Shown here piece after piece: positions 1-5,651 of a stretch of 5,768 nucleotides of DNA (the first letter of the stretch is position 1; the number at the start of each line of letters is the position of its first letter). The stretch is from an uncultured Clostridia bacterium (GTDB lineage Bacteria; Bacillota; Clostridia; Lachnospirales; Lachnospiraceae). Under the pieces are notes generated by a model that was not told where the DNA came from, searched no databases, and saw nothing but the letters and a program-made list of their open reading frames with translations. Both the position numbers and the translations under genes were made by a program. The stretch spans positions 1 through 5,768 of the forward strand of contig CAMORF010000161.1 of the NCBI GenBank assembly GCA_946623485.1, written 5' to 3'.

Positions 1-208
1 AGACGGCAGCAAGAAAGCTGCCGAAGAAAACCCGAGTTGCTAATATGATTGATAAGAATACAATAGCACACGAACAGAGTCGGCGCAATACTCCTATAGG
101 AATAGGATTTTTCTGAAAAGCTGAATGCCTGCTATGAACCCGGATAGGTAATTGTGTAAACTCAATATTTCCTGCGAAAAATGCAAAAAACGCCCCATTC
201 GTTAACAT
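1..208 (-). CDS. Possible 5' part of a gene running off the left edge; unknown product
   Basis: On the minus strand an ATG at 208-206 opens a frame with no stop through position 1, giving about 69 residues before the window ends. The first 40 residues are unremarkable. Residues 41-69 start with Leu-Arg-Arg and continue into a hydrophobic run (CAIVFLSIILATRVFFGSFL), which looks like a signal anchor or first membrane segment. There is no good ribosome binding site before the ATG. An in-frame TTG at 88 has GGAG upstream, but only two bases away. If real, the gene would be divergent from the regulator gene at 426, and the dyad at 197-220 would cover its start. A 69-codon open frame can occur by chance in this composition, so this is a weak call and no family is recognised. 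Confidence 0.22.
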   Translation of the reverse strand, partial: MLTNGAFFAFFAGNIEFTQLPIRVHSRHSAFQKNPIPIGVLRRLCSCAIVFLSIILATRVFFGSFLAAV

Positions 209-220
209 GTGTTAATGAAT
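197..220. promoter_or_regulatory. 24-bp inverted repeat, candidate operator
   Basis: The arms are ATTC-g-TTAACA and TGTTAA-t-GAAT. Ten of twelve positions pair; only 201/216 and the two central bases (208/209) do not. It lies 12 bp upstream of the -10 candidate at 233-238 and so covers the place where a -35 box would be. A symmetrical AT-rich site in this position is typical of a dimeric repressor or activator site. The obvious candidate ligand is the helix-turn-helix protein encoded at 426-974, which would make it autoregulatory, but that is inference. It does not match the arginine-repressor consensus. Confidence 0.5.
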
Positions 221-230
221 ACCCGATTTT

Positions 231-238
231 GGTATGAT
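231..238 (+). promoter_or_regulatory. Extended -10 promoter candidate for the regulator gene
   Basis: The sequence TGG-TATGAT (TGn plus five of six matches to TATAAT) fits an extended -10 element, with the hexamer at 233-238. The TG starts at 230. At 17-bp spacing the -35 region reads TGTTAA, a poor match, but it lies inside the dyad at 197-220. Transcription would start near 245 and leave a leader of about 180 nt before the ATG at 426. Confidence 0.4.
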
Positions 239-415
239 ACACTCAGTTTGCAAGAAACAGAACATTGCAGCAATTATACCGGATATTTTTCAACGTAAAT
301 CTGACATATACACTGGCTCACATCGCTTTTTGCTGAAATATTCCGTCAGTTTCATCTATCTTGCACAACAGGTCATACTGTCAGCCAGATATATAGTCTT
401 TCTGATACAGATTGC

Positions 416-421
416 GGAGGG
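416..421 (+). promoter_or_regulatory. Ribosome binding site that fixes the regulator start
   Basis: GGAGGG ends four bases before the ATG at 426, a near-ideal Shine-Dalgarno sequence. The same frame is open up to an ATG at 234, but that codon has no ribosome binding site and overlaps the -10 candidate, so 426 is preferred. Confidence 0.85.
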
Positions 422-425
422 AAAC

Positions 426-974
426 ATGGATATAAACAGATTGAAAGATAATGCAGGCAGCCAGATTGCCGCGTTACAACAGCCAGTGGCACAACAGCCA
501 GAGCAGAATTATTTCACGCAAAATGCAATGGCACAGGCATCGTTGGTTCAGGAGTCTCTTTCTACAGGAGACCTGCTTGCATTACTGAAATCATCTCCCA
601 GCCTGTCCAGCTTCCTTTCCGATCATCAGTCCATATTCAAAAAACGCAGCACAGGCGCGCTGATCGAGGGGATGATTCGTAAACGTGGAATAACAAAATC
701 CGATCTTTCGAAACGCGCAGGGATCAGCTGGGTGTATCTGTACCAGATCCTGACGAACCGCAGGCATCCCTCCCGCAATCGTGTCATCTGCATTGGTCTT
801 GCAATCCCATGCTCACTCGATGAGATTCAGATTTTGCTCAGCAATTGCGGCTATAGCAAGCTTGATATCAGGAACCGTCGTGACGCCATCATCATCTATG
901 GGATCCTTCATCAGCAAAACATGTTTACCGTCAATGATGAACTTTTTGAGGCAGGAGAAGCTACCTTGAATTGA
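426..974 (+). CDS. XRE-like helix-turn-helix DNA-binding protein, 182 aa
   Basis: This is a probable cytoplasmic transcription regulator with no signal peptide or membrane segment. Residues 1-45 are rich in Gln, Ala and Pro (for example QQPVAQQPEQ near 18-27) and look disordered. Residues 46-75 resemble the short helical lead-in (LLALLKSSPSLSSFL) of a Clostridia family of small HTH proteins. Residues 79-128 form the HTH: GITKSDLSKRAGISWVYLYQ is helix-turn-helix, followed by the NRRHPSRNRV segment. Residues 131-181 are a conserved-looking tail with DEIQILLSNCGY, NRRDAIIIYGIL and a final VNDEL-GEATL block. From memory, the layout HTH, PSR-(D/N)-K/R-V, then R-x-R/K-D-A-x-I-x-Y and a closing (V/T)N-x-L-L segment recurs in many Lachnospiraceae proteins annotated only as helix-turn-helix. 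The target is unknown. The gene sits alone, convergent with argD and divergent from any left-edge gene, with a dyad upstream that may be its own operator. A direct role in arginine control is not indicated. Confidence 0.85.
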   Translation: MDINRLKDNAGSQIAALQQPVAQQPEQNYFTQNAMAQASLVQESLSTGDLLALLKSSPSLSSFLSDHQSIFKKRSTGALIEGMIRKRGITKSDLSKRAGISWVYLYQILTNRRHPSRNRVICIGLAIPCSLDEIQILLSNCGYSKLDIRNRRDAIIIYGILHQQNMFTVNDELFEAGEATLN

Positions 975-977
975 TTG

Positions 978-1021
978 ATGCCCCGGCAGCCTATAGGCTG
1001 CCGGGGCATTCATTTTGTTTT
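978..1021 (+). terminator. Rho-independent terminator of the regulator gene, perfect palindrome
   Basis: Four bases after the TGA at 972-974 begins a perfect 32-bp palindrome (978-1009): a GC-rich stem (ATGCCCCGGCAGCC with its complement) around a TATA loop. The plus strand continues CATTCATTTTGTTTT, a moderate T-rich tail. The minus-strand continuation (CATCAATCAATT) is poorer in T, so the direction is mainly for the plus-strand gene, although such a stem may also slow transcription from argD. Confidence 0.8.
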
Positions 1022-1026
1022 AGGGG

Positions 1027-1052
1027 TGGTGGAACAGGGGACGGTTCCACCA
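1027..1052. repeat. Hairpin resembling a REP-type element, at the 3' end of argD
   Basis: TGGTGGAAC at 1027-1035 pairs perfectly with GTTCCACCA at 1044-1052 around an eight-base loop (AGGGGACG). On the minus strand it lies 27 bases after the argD stop and reads GAACCGTCCCCTGTTCC in the middle. From memory, this GGGGACGGTTCC / GGAACCGTCCCC motif recurs across Clostridia and other genomes as a dispersed intergenic element of the kind linked to REP-associated Y1 transposases. No U-tract follows on either strand, so it is not a standard intrinsic terminator. It could still protect the argD 3' end. The dispersed-repeat identity needs the rest of the genome to confirm. Confidence 0.5.
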
Positions 1053-1079
1053 ATCAACTAAAATCAGCGAGTGGCAGAT

Positions 1080-2270
1080 TCAGAATGATCTCTCCAGTTT
1101 TTCCGCCATCTCGTCAATATCATCCTTTGTGATGATGAGCGGGGGGACGAGGCGGATGACGTTGGTTCCTGCCGAGAGGATTACGAGTCCTTGTGCGAGG
1201 GCATTTTTAACGATCTCTCCCACCGGCCTTCCTTCTACGACAAGGCCCTGCATGAAGCCCATGCCGCGGCGCCGGGTCAGGAAGTCATACTTTGATACCA
1301 GCATGTCCAGACGCTTTTCCAGGTATGGCGTGGTTTCTTTTACATGCTCTATGATCTGTTCCCTGTCAAACAGTTCGAATACTGTCTTCACTGCCATGCA
1401 GGCCAGCGGGTTCCCGCCATAGGTTGTTCCGTGGTCGCCGGGCGCGAGAGACTTGGACGCTGCTTTTTCATTCAGCACAAATGCGCCCACCGGTACGCCG
1501 CAGCCCAATGCCTTGGCAAGGGTCACGATATCAGGCCGGATTCCGTATGTGTCACATGCGAGCAGGCTTCCGCACCTTCCCATGCCGCACTGGATCTCAT
1601 CCAGGATCAAAAGGATATCCTTCTCATCGCACAGCTGACGTACTGAAGAGAGGAACTGCGGGTCAGCCGGGTAGATGCCGCCTTCTCCCTGCACTGTTTC
1701 CAGCAGGATCGCGCAGGTTTTGTCTGTGACAGCTGCCTGCACGCTCTCAAAATCATTGAAGTCGGCAAAGCGCACGCCTCCCATCAGGGGCCGGAAGGGA
1801 TCCTGATAATGCACATTTCCGGTCACGGACAGTGCTCCGATGGTCCTGCCATGGAAGGACTGATTCATGGCGACAATCTCATGGTCGCTGGAACCATCCC
1901 GCATGTAGGCATATTTCCTCGCTGCCTTGATGGCACCTTCGATTGCCTCTGCACCGGAGTTCGTGAAGAACACTCGGGACAGGCCGGTATGGTCAATGAC
2001 CTGCTTTGCGGCGTCCCGCAGCGGCTGATGGTAAAACAGGTTCGAGGTATGGATCAGCCGATCGATCTGTCCCTTCAGTGCGTCATTGTATGTCTTGTTT
2101 CCGTAGCCCAGCGCAAATACGGCTATCCCGGCACCAAAATCCAGGTATTCCTTTCCATCCACGTCATACAGATGGACGCCATCTCCATGGTCGAATACGA
2201 CCGGAAACCGGTTATAGGTATGGAGCACGTATTGCTCCGTCTCATCCATGATCATCTGTGAAGCTGCCAT
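1080..2270 (-). CDS. argD: Acetylornithine aminotransferase
   Basis: A PLP-dependent class-III aminotransferase of 396 aa, the usual length. It converts N-acetylglutamate 5-semialdehyde plus glutamate to N-acetylornithine and 2-oxoglutarate in the cytoplasm. Visible landmarks are LYDVDGKEYLDFGAGIAV (34-51), the phosphate-binding NSGAEAIEGAIKAARKY (104-120), FHGRTIGALSVTG (139-151), ETVQGEGG (191-198), LDEIQCGMGRCG (223-234; the Asp contacts the PLP nitrogen), LAKALGCGVPVGAF with the Schiff-base Lys253, and GTTYGGNPLA (281-290). Many relatives have LDEVQTGMGRTG, so the two Cys here (228, 233) are a mild variation. GAGAGG six bases before the ATG supports this start; an in-frame Met at residue 6 or 8 is less well placed. 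It begins 22 bases after argB and is the last gene of the operon here. It could also act on succinyldiaminopimelate, as some ArgD proteins do. Confidence 0.96.
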   Translation of the reverse strand: MAASQMIMDETEQYVLHTYNRFPVVFDHGDGVHLYDVDGKEYLDFGAGIAVFALGYGNKTYNDALKGQIDRLIHTSNLFYHQPLRDAAKQVIDHTGLSRVFFTNSGAEAIEGAIKAARKYAYMRDGSSDHEIVAMNQSFHGRTIGALSVTGNVHYQDPFRPLMGGVRFADFNDFESVQAAVTDKTCAILLETVQGEGGIYPADPQFLSSVRQLCDEKDILLILDEIQCGMGRCGSLLACDTYGIRPDIVTLAKALGCGVPVGAFVLNEKAASKSLAPGDHGTTYGGNPLACMAVKTVFELFDREQIIEHVKETTPYLEKRLDMLVSKYDFLTRRRGMGFMQGLVVEGRPVGEIVKNALAQGLVILSAGTNVIRLVPPLIITKDDIDEMAEKLERSF

Positions 2271-2292
2271 GACAGTCCTCTCTTTCCTCCCA

Positions 2293-3213
2293 TTATCCCA
2301 TGTTTTTCTCGTAGAACCGCCGTTCCGTATCCCCGATGATCGCGGTTCCGATTCCTTTGTTGGTAAAGAATTCCAGAAGCTGGGAGTGGGGGATCCGTCC
2401 GTCCAGGATATGGACTCTCTGAACGCCTGCCTCGATCGCGTCGATACAGCTGTTCAGCTTCGGAAGCATACCACCGCCCGCATGCCCATTTTCAATGAAC
2501 TTCTTTGCCTCTGCCACCGTCATCTCCGAGATCAGGGAGTCCGGGTTCTCCGGATCTTCCAGCACGCCCTTGATGTCAGACAGGAATACCAGCTTCTGGG
2601 CCTTCATGGCCTTCGCGATAGCGCAGGCCGCGTCATCCGCGTTGACATTGTAGGAATAGTATCCTTCGTCGGATCCGACCGGGCAGACGACCGGCACGAA
2701 TCCTGCGTCAATCAGCGTCGTCAGGAGCGTGGTATCCACCTCCTGGACCTCTCCCACAAATCCGATATCCATGCCGTCCGGCTTTTTCTGCGTAACCCTG
2801 AGAATCGTTCCATCCTTGCCGGAGACGCCGCAGGCCTTCACACCGACCTTCTCCATCATGGAAACGAGTCCCTTGTTGATCCGGTTGAGAACCATCTCCG
2901 CGACACGCATCGTCTCATTGTCCGTCACGCGGAACCCGTTCACGAACTTGCTCTGTTTCCCAACCTTGCCGAGCCAGTTCGTGATCTCCTTCCCGCCGCC
3001 ATGCACGATGATCGGGCGGAATCCAATCAGCTTTAACAGGGCGACGTCCTTGATCACGCTCTTCTTCAGTTCGTGATCCACCATGGCGCTTCCACCGTAT
3101 TTTACAATGATGGTTGCCCCCTGGAAATGCTGGATATACGGCAGCGCTTCAATCAGCACGCCTGCCTTGTCCAGGTAAAACTCCATCTCCTTGACACTCA
3201 GTTCCTGTTCCAT
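2293..3213 (-). CDS. argB: Acetylglutamate kinase, probably arginine-inhibited
   Basis: An amino-acid kinase family enzyme of 306 aa that phosphorylates N-acetylglutamate with ATP, the committed step. Motifs from this start: KYGGSAM (38-44, catalytic Lys38), IVHGGGKEI (69-77, substrate and phosphate loop), KFVNGFRVTD (89-98), NVNADDAACAIA (189-200), KLVFLSDIKGV (207-217), GGGMLPKL (246-253, Lys252) and the C-terminal GIGTAI (287-292). The first 30 residues (ending VLIEALPYIQHF) form the N-terminal helix that links dimers into the ring-shaped hexamer of arginine-sensitive enzymes such as that of Thermotoga. Feedback inhibition is therefore inferred. The start at 3213 follows AAGGAG with a ten-base spacer and gives a normal family length. 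The same frame extends 26 codons further to an ATG at 3291 that overlaps the argJ stop as ATGA; that extension looks unlike the family. Confidence 0.95.
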   Translation of the reverse strand: MEQELSVKEMEFYLDKAGVLIEALPYIQHFQGATIIVKYGGSAMVDHELKKSVIKDVALLKLIGFRPIIVHGGGKEITNWLGKVGKQSKFVNGFRVTDNETMRVAEMVLNRINKGLVSMMEKVGVKACGVSGKDGTILRVTQKKPDGMDIGFVGEVQEVDTTLLTTLIDAGFVPVVCPVGSDEGYYSYNVNADDAACAIAKAMKAQKLVFLSDIKGVLEDPENPDSLISEMTVAEAKKFIENGHAGGGMLPKLNSCIDAIEAGVQRVHILDGRIPHSQLLEFFTNKGIGTAIIGDTERRFYEKNMG

Positions 3214-3223
3214 GTCTATCTTT

Positions 3224-3229
3224 CTCCTT
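3224..3229 (-). promoter_or_regulatory. Ribosome binding site deciding the argB start
   Basis: AAGGAG on the minus strand precedes the ATG at 3213 by ten bases. It favours this start over the in-frame ATG at 3291, which lies within the argJ stop overlap. Translational coupling through the ATGA is still possible. Confidence 0.6.
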
Positions 3230-3287
3230 CCAGCGTACAGGGATTCCGGATTCAAACTACTCATTGAAGAATGCGCGCCGAGTGAAC

Positions 3288-4508
3288 TCATGACCTGTAG
3301 TCTGCATTGATCGATATATATTCATAGGTCAAGTCACATCCCCATGCCGTAGCTTCCTGGTCTCCCTCATGGATGTCAATGATGGCCGTAATCTCATTCT
3401 CGGATAAGATCTTTGTGGCCTCCTCCTCGCTGTAGCCGGTTGAGACGCTGTTCCTGGCAATCTGCACGAAGCCTGCCTTGCTCTCGAAAGCAAGGTCTAC
3501 CTTCTGCGGGTCAAACTTCGCCCCGGAATATCCCATCGCACCGATGATCCTGCCCCAGTTTGCGTCATGCCCTGCAATTGCAGTTTTCACCAGGTTCGAT
3601 TCGATGACGCTTTTTGCCAGGGTGATGGCCTGTTCCTTTGTGGAAGCGCCAGTGACTTTTACTTCAAAAAGCGCATGGGCGCCTTCCCCGTCCGCCGCCA
3701 TCCGTCTGGCCAGGTTTTTCGTGACCAACTCCAGCGCGGCGTAAAACACTTCATAGTCCGCGCCTTCCTGCGTGATTTCTTCATTGGCGGCAAGGCCGTT
3801 GGCCAGGAGCACGCAGGTATCATTTGTGGACTCATCTCCGTCCACCGAAATCATGTTAAAGGAATCCTTCACGCAGCTCAGAAGTGCCTTCTGCGCCATC
3901 TTCGCGCTGATGGCGGCATCCGTGGTCAGGAAGCAAAGCATCGTCCCCATGTTTGGATGGATCATCCCGGCTCCCTTGGTCATGCCGCCGATTGTCACCT
4001 TTTTTCCGGACAGCTCAAAGGCAACCGCAACTTCCTTTTTCTTCGTATCTGTCGTCATGATCGCCTCAGCGGCATCTGACGCAGCCTCTCTTGTATCCGA
4101 AAGCATACCGGACAATGTCCTGGCACCATTGCAGATCGTTTCAATCGGCAGCTGCCTTCCGATCACTCCGGTGGAGGCAAGGAGCACCTGCTCCGGCTGC
4201 AGGCCCAGTGCATCCGCTGCCGCCTTGGCTGTTTCCAGGCAATAGGCATCTCCCTGCTGCCCTGTGCATGCATTCGCGACACCACTATTCATCACACAAG
4301 CCTGCGCAGACCCATACTGTCTGACAATCTCCTGGTCCCATACGACAGGAGATGCCTTTACCAGATTGCTGGTAAATGTGCCTGCGAGGGTGCATGGCAC
4401 GGTGCTTTTGAGCATCGCCATGTCTTTGCGGTTCTTTTTGATTCCGGCGCAGATACCGGCTGCCAGGAATCCCTGCGGCGATGTAACGCCGCCGTTATAT
4501 ACTTCCAT
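3288..4508 (-). CDS. argJ: Bifunctional ornithine acetyltransferase / N-acetylglutamate synthase
   Basis: A self-cleaving Ntn-type enzyme of 406 aa. It moves the acetyl group from N-acetylornithine to glutamate, recycling it, and in bifunctional members also acetylates glutamate from acetyl-CoA. The precursor cuts itself before a conserved Thr, giving alpha and beta chains. Here the site is KGAGMIHPNMG-TML with the nucleophile Thr189, so alpha is 1-188 and beta 189-406. The residue before the cut is Gly where many relatives have Ala. Other landmarks are GGVTSPQGFLAAGI (6-19), NSGVANACTG (74-83), LASTGVIG (110-117, oxyanion-hole region), DGDESTNDT (223-231), MAADGEGA (270-277), HDANWGRIIGAMGYSGA (314-330) and the C-terminal DLTYEYISINADYRS. 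GAGAGG five bases before the ATG supports the start, which lies 15 bases after the argC stop. Whether it is bifunctional or only a transferase cannot be read from sequence alone; no argA is in view. Confidence 0.96.
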   Translation of the reverse strand: MEVYNGGVTSPQGFLAAGICAGIKKNRKDMAMLKSTVPCTLAGTFTSNLVKASPVVWDQEIVRQYGSAQACVMNSGVANACTGQQGDAYCLETAKAAADALGLQPEQVLLASTGVIGRQLPIETICNGARTLSGMLSDTREAASDAAEAIMTTDTKKKEVAVAFELSGKKVTIGGMTKGAGMIHPNMGTMLCFLTTDAAISAKMAQKALLSCVKDSFNMISVDGDESTNDTCVLLANGLAANEEITQEGADYEVFYAALELVTKNLARRMAADGEGAHALFEVKVTGASTKEQAITLAKSVIESNLVKTAIAGHDANWGRIIGAMGYSGAKFDPQKVDLAFESKAGFVQIARNSVSTGYSEEEATKILSENEITAIIDIHEGDQEATAWGCDLTYEYISINADYRS

Positions 4509-4523
4509 AGAATCCTCTCTTTC

Positions 4524-5582
4524 TTACGGGAACACCGGAACAAGCTGCAGTCCGGTTTTCTCATCCAGGCCAAACAGGAGATTCATATTCTGCACTGCCT
4601 GCCCTGCCGCGCCCTTGACCAGGTTGTCGATCGCCGAAGCTGCGATTACACGTCCTGTACGCTCATCCACCGTGAATCCGATATCGACAAAATTGGAGCC
4701 TTCCACCCACCGGGTTTCCGGGAAGCAGTCCTTTCCCAGCAGCCGGATAAAATATTCTTCCTGATAATACTGTTCATAGGCATCCTGGATCCGGGACGCG
4801 TCAACGCCTGACTTCAAGGTTGCGTAGCAGGTTGCCAGGATCCCTCTGTTCATCGGCACAAGATGCGGGGTGAAATTGAGCCGTATGCCTTCGGCAGGCT
4901 TATAGTCCATCCCTGCCGCATAGCTCAGCTGCTCCTCGATCTCCGGGGTGTGCCGGTGGGTTGCGACGCCATAAGGCTTAATGCTTTCATTTACCTCGCA
5001 ATACAGATTCCCGAGTTTTGTACCGCGTCCCGCGCCGGAGGTTCCGGACTTGGCATCGATGATGATCGTATCCGGGTCGATCAGACAATCCGCGACCAGA
5101 GGATACAGGGCAAGGATCGATGCCGTGGTATAGCAGCCAGGATTGGCCACAATCCTCGCCGACGGGATCTGGCTGCGGTTTATCTCGCACAGGCCATAGA
5201 CAGCCTCCGGGATGTACTGCGGCGCTTCATGGGTGCGGTGGTACCACTTCTCATACACTTTGACGTCCTTCAGCCTGAAATCCGCGCTCAGGTCGATCAC
5301 CTTCGCCTGCTCCAGGATTCCCTCTCCGACCATCGAAGCACACAGCCCCTGCGGTGTTGCGGTGAAGATCACATCGGCGCGCCTCGCCAGCTCTTCCATA
5401 TCATCATTCATGCATTTCTCATCAACCAGTTCGAACATATTACGGTAAATGTCCGCATAATTCTGGTCTACATAGCTTTTTGACCCATACCAGACAATCT
5501 CAGCCTGTGGATGCTGAAGCAAAAGCCTTACCAGTTCAGCACCTGCATACCCTGTGGATCCGATGATTCCAACCTTAATCAT
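4524..5582 (-). CDS. argC: N-acetyl-gamma-glutamyl-phosphate reductase
   Basis: An NADPH-dependent reductase of 352 aa from the chosen start. It turns N-acetylglutamyl phosphate into the 5-semialdehyde between ArgB and ArgD. Residues 1-20 (MIKVGIIGSTGYAGAELVRL) are the Rossmann nucleotide-binding start. FTATPQG is at 73-79 and DLSADFRL at 97-104. The catalytic Cys150 is in ANPGCYTTA (146-154). KSGTSGAGRG (178-187), THRHTPEI (208-215, active-site His211), the NFTPHLVPMNRGI block (236-248) and NLVKGAAGQAVQNMNLLFGL (320-339) complete the long-chain ArgC pattern. The frame extends ten codons upstream to an ATG at 5612 (MEQNRERNRD). I prefer 5582 because homologs begin with this MxKVGIxGxTGY block, because AGGGAG lies upstream (5600-5595, spacer 12, somewhat long), and because the upstream ATG has no ribosome binding site and falls in the degenerate end of the repeat array. 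It is the first gene of the operon. Confidence 0.95.
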   Translation of the reverse strand: MIKVGIIGSTGYAGAELVRLLLQHPQAEIVWYGSKSYVDQNYADIYRNMFELVDEKCMNDDMEELARRADVIFTATPQGLCASMVGEGILEQAKVIDLSADFRLKDVKVYEKWYHRTHEAPQYIPEAVYGLCEINRSQIPSARIVANPGCYTTASILALYPLVADCLIDPDTIIIDAKSGTSGAGRGTKLGNLYCEVNESIKPYGVATHRHTPEIEEQLSYAAGMDYKPAEGIRLNFTPHLVPMNRGILATCYATLKSGVDASRIQDAYEQYYQEEYFIRLLGKDCFPETRWVEGSNFVDIGFTVDERTGRVIAASAIDNLVKGAAGQAVQNMNLLFGLDEKTGLQLVPVFP

Positions 5583-5600
5583 ATCCCTGTTACGCTCCCT

Positions 5601-5651
5601 ATTCTGTTCCATGTTTGCAATCCATATTCGTCATACATACCTGGCAGCATG
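5601..5651. repeat. Degenerate inner end of the 13-bp repeat array
   Basis: Read on the minus strand, four further blocks of 11, 14, 13 and 13 bp (for example GTATGTATGACGAA and CATGGAACAGAAT) continue the rhythm of the array towards argC with increasing divergence. The last block contains the rejected upstream ATG of argC. A weak arginine-box-like sequence (CGAATATGGATTGC, 5630-5617) lies here. Confidence 0.45.

Larger units (their letters stand above)
1..425. other. Leader and intergenic stretch without a confident gene
   Basis: This AT-richer stretch lies upstream of the plus-strand regulator gene. It holds a 7-bp hairpin at 4-23 (CGGCAGC, six-base loop, GCTGCCG), a weak hairpin followed by TTTTT at 92-112, a 24-bp dyad at 197-220, an extended -10 candidate at 233-238 and then about 180 nt of probable untranslated leader. 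One plus frame is open from the left edge to a stop at 114-116 and could be the tail of an upstream gene, but nothing in it is recognisable. A minus-strand frame open to the left edge is listed separately. I recognise no RNA gene or riboswitch. The leader contains an imperfect long-range pairing (CGGATATTT near 281 with AAATATTCCG near 340) of unknown meaning. Confidence 0.6.

Noticed and set aside
4..23. Hairpin CGGCAGC / GCTGCCG as a terminator
   Set aside because: The plus strand continues AAGAAAACC with no T-run. The minus-strand continuation leaves the window after three bases, so it cannot be judged.
92..112. TCCTAT / ATAGGA hairpin followed by TTTTT as a terminator
   Set aside because: The stem is only six mostly A-T pairs. 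It might end an upstream plus-strand transcript, but it is too weak to annotate.
813..1013. Minus-strand open frame across the end of the regulator gene and the terminator palindrome
   Set aside because: It is antisense to a supported gene, its first codons come from the palindrome, and it has no family features.
3567..4245. Long plus-strand open frames opposite argJ, and similar ones opposite argD, argB and argC
   Set aside because: They lie antisense within well-conserved arg genes, have no ribosome binding sites or recognisable motifs, and arise from the codon bias of the real strand.
5583..5612. Ten-codon N-terminal extension of argC from the ATG at 5612
   Set aside because: It has no ribosome binding site, overlaps the degenerate repeat block, and is absent from the usual ArgC start, which begins at the Rossmann strand.
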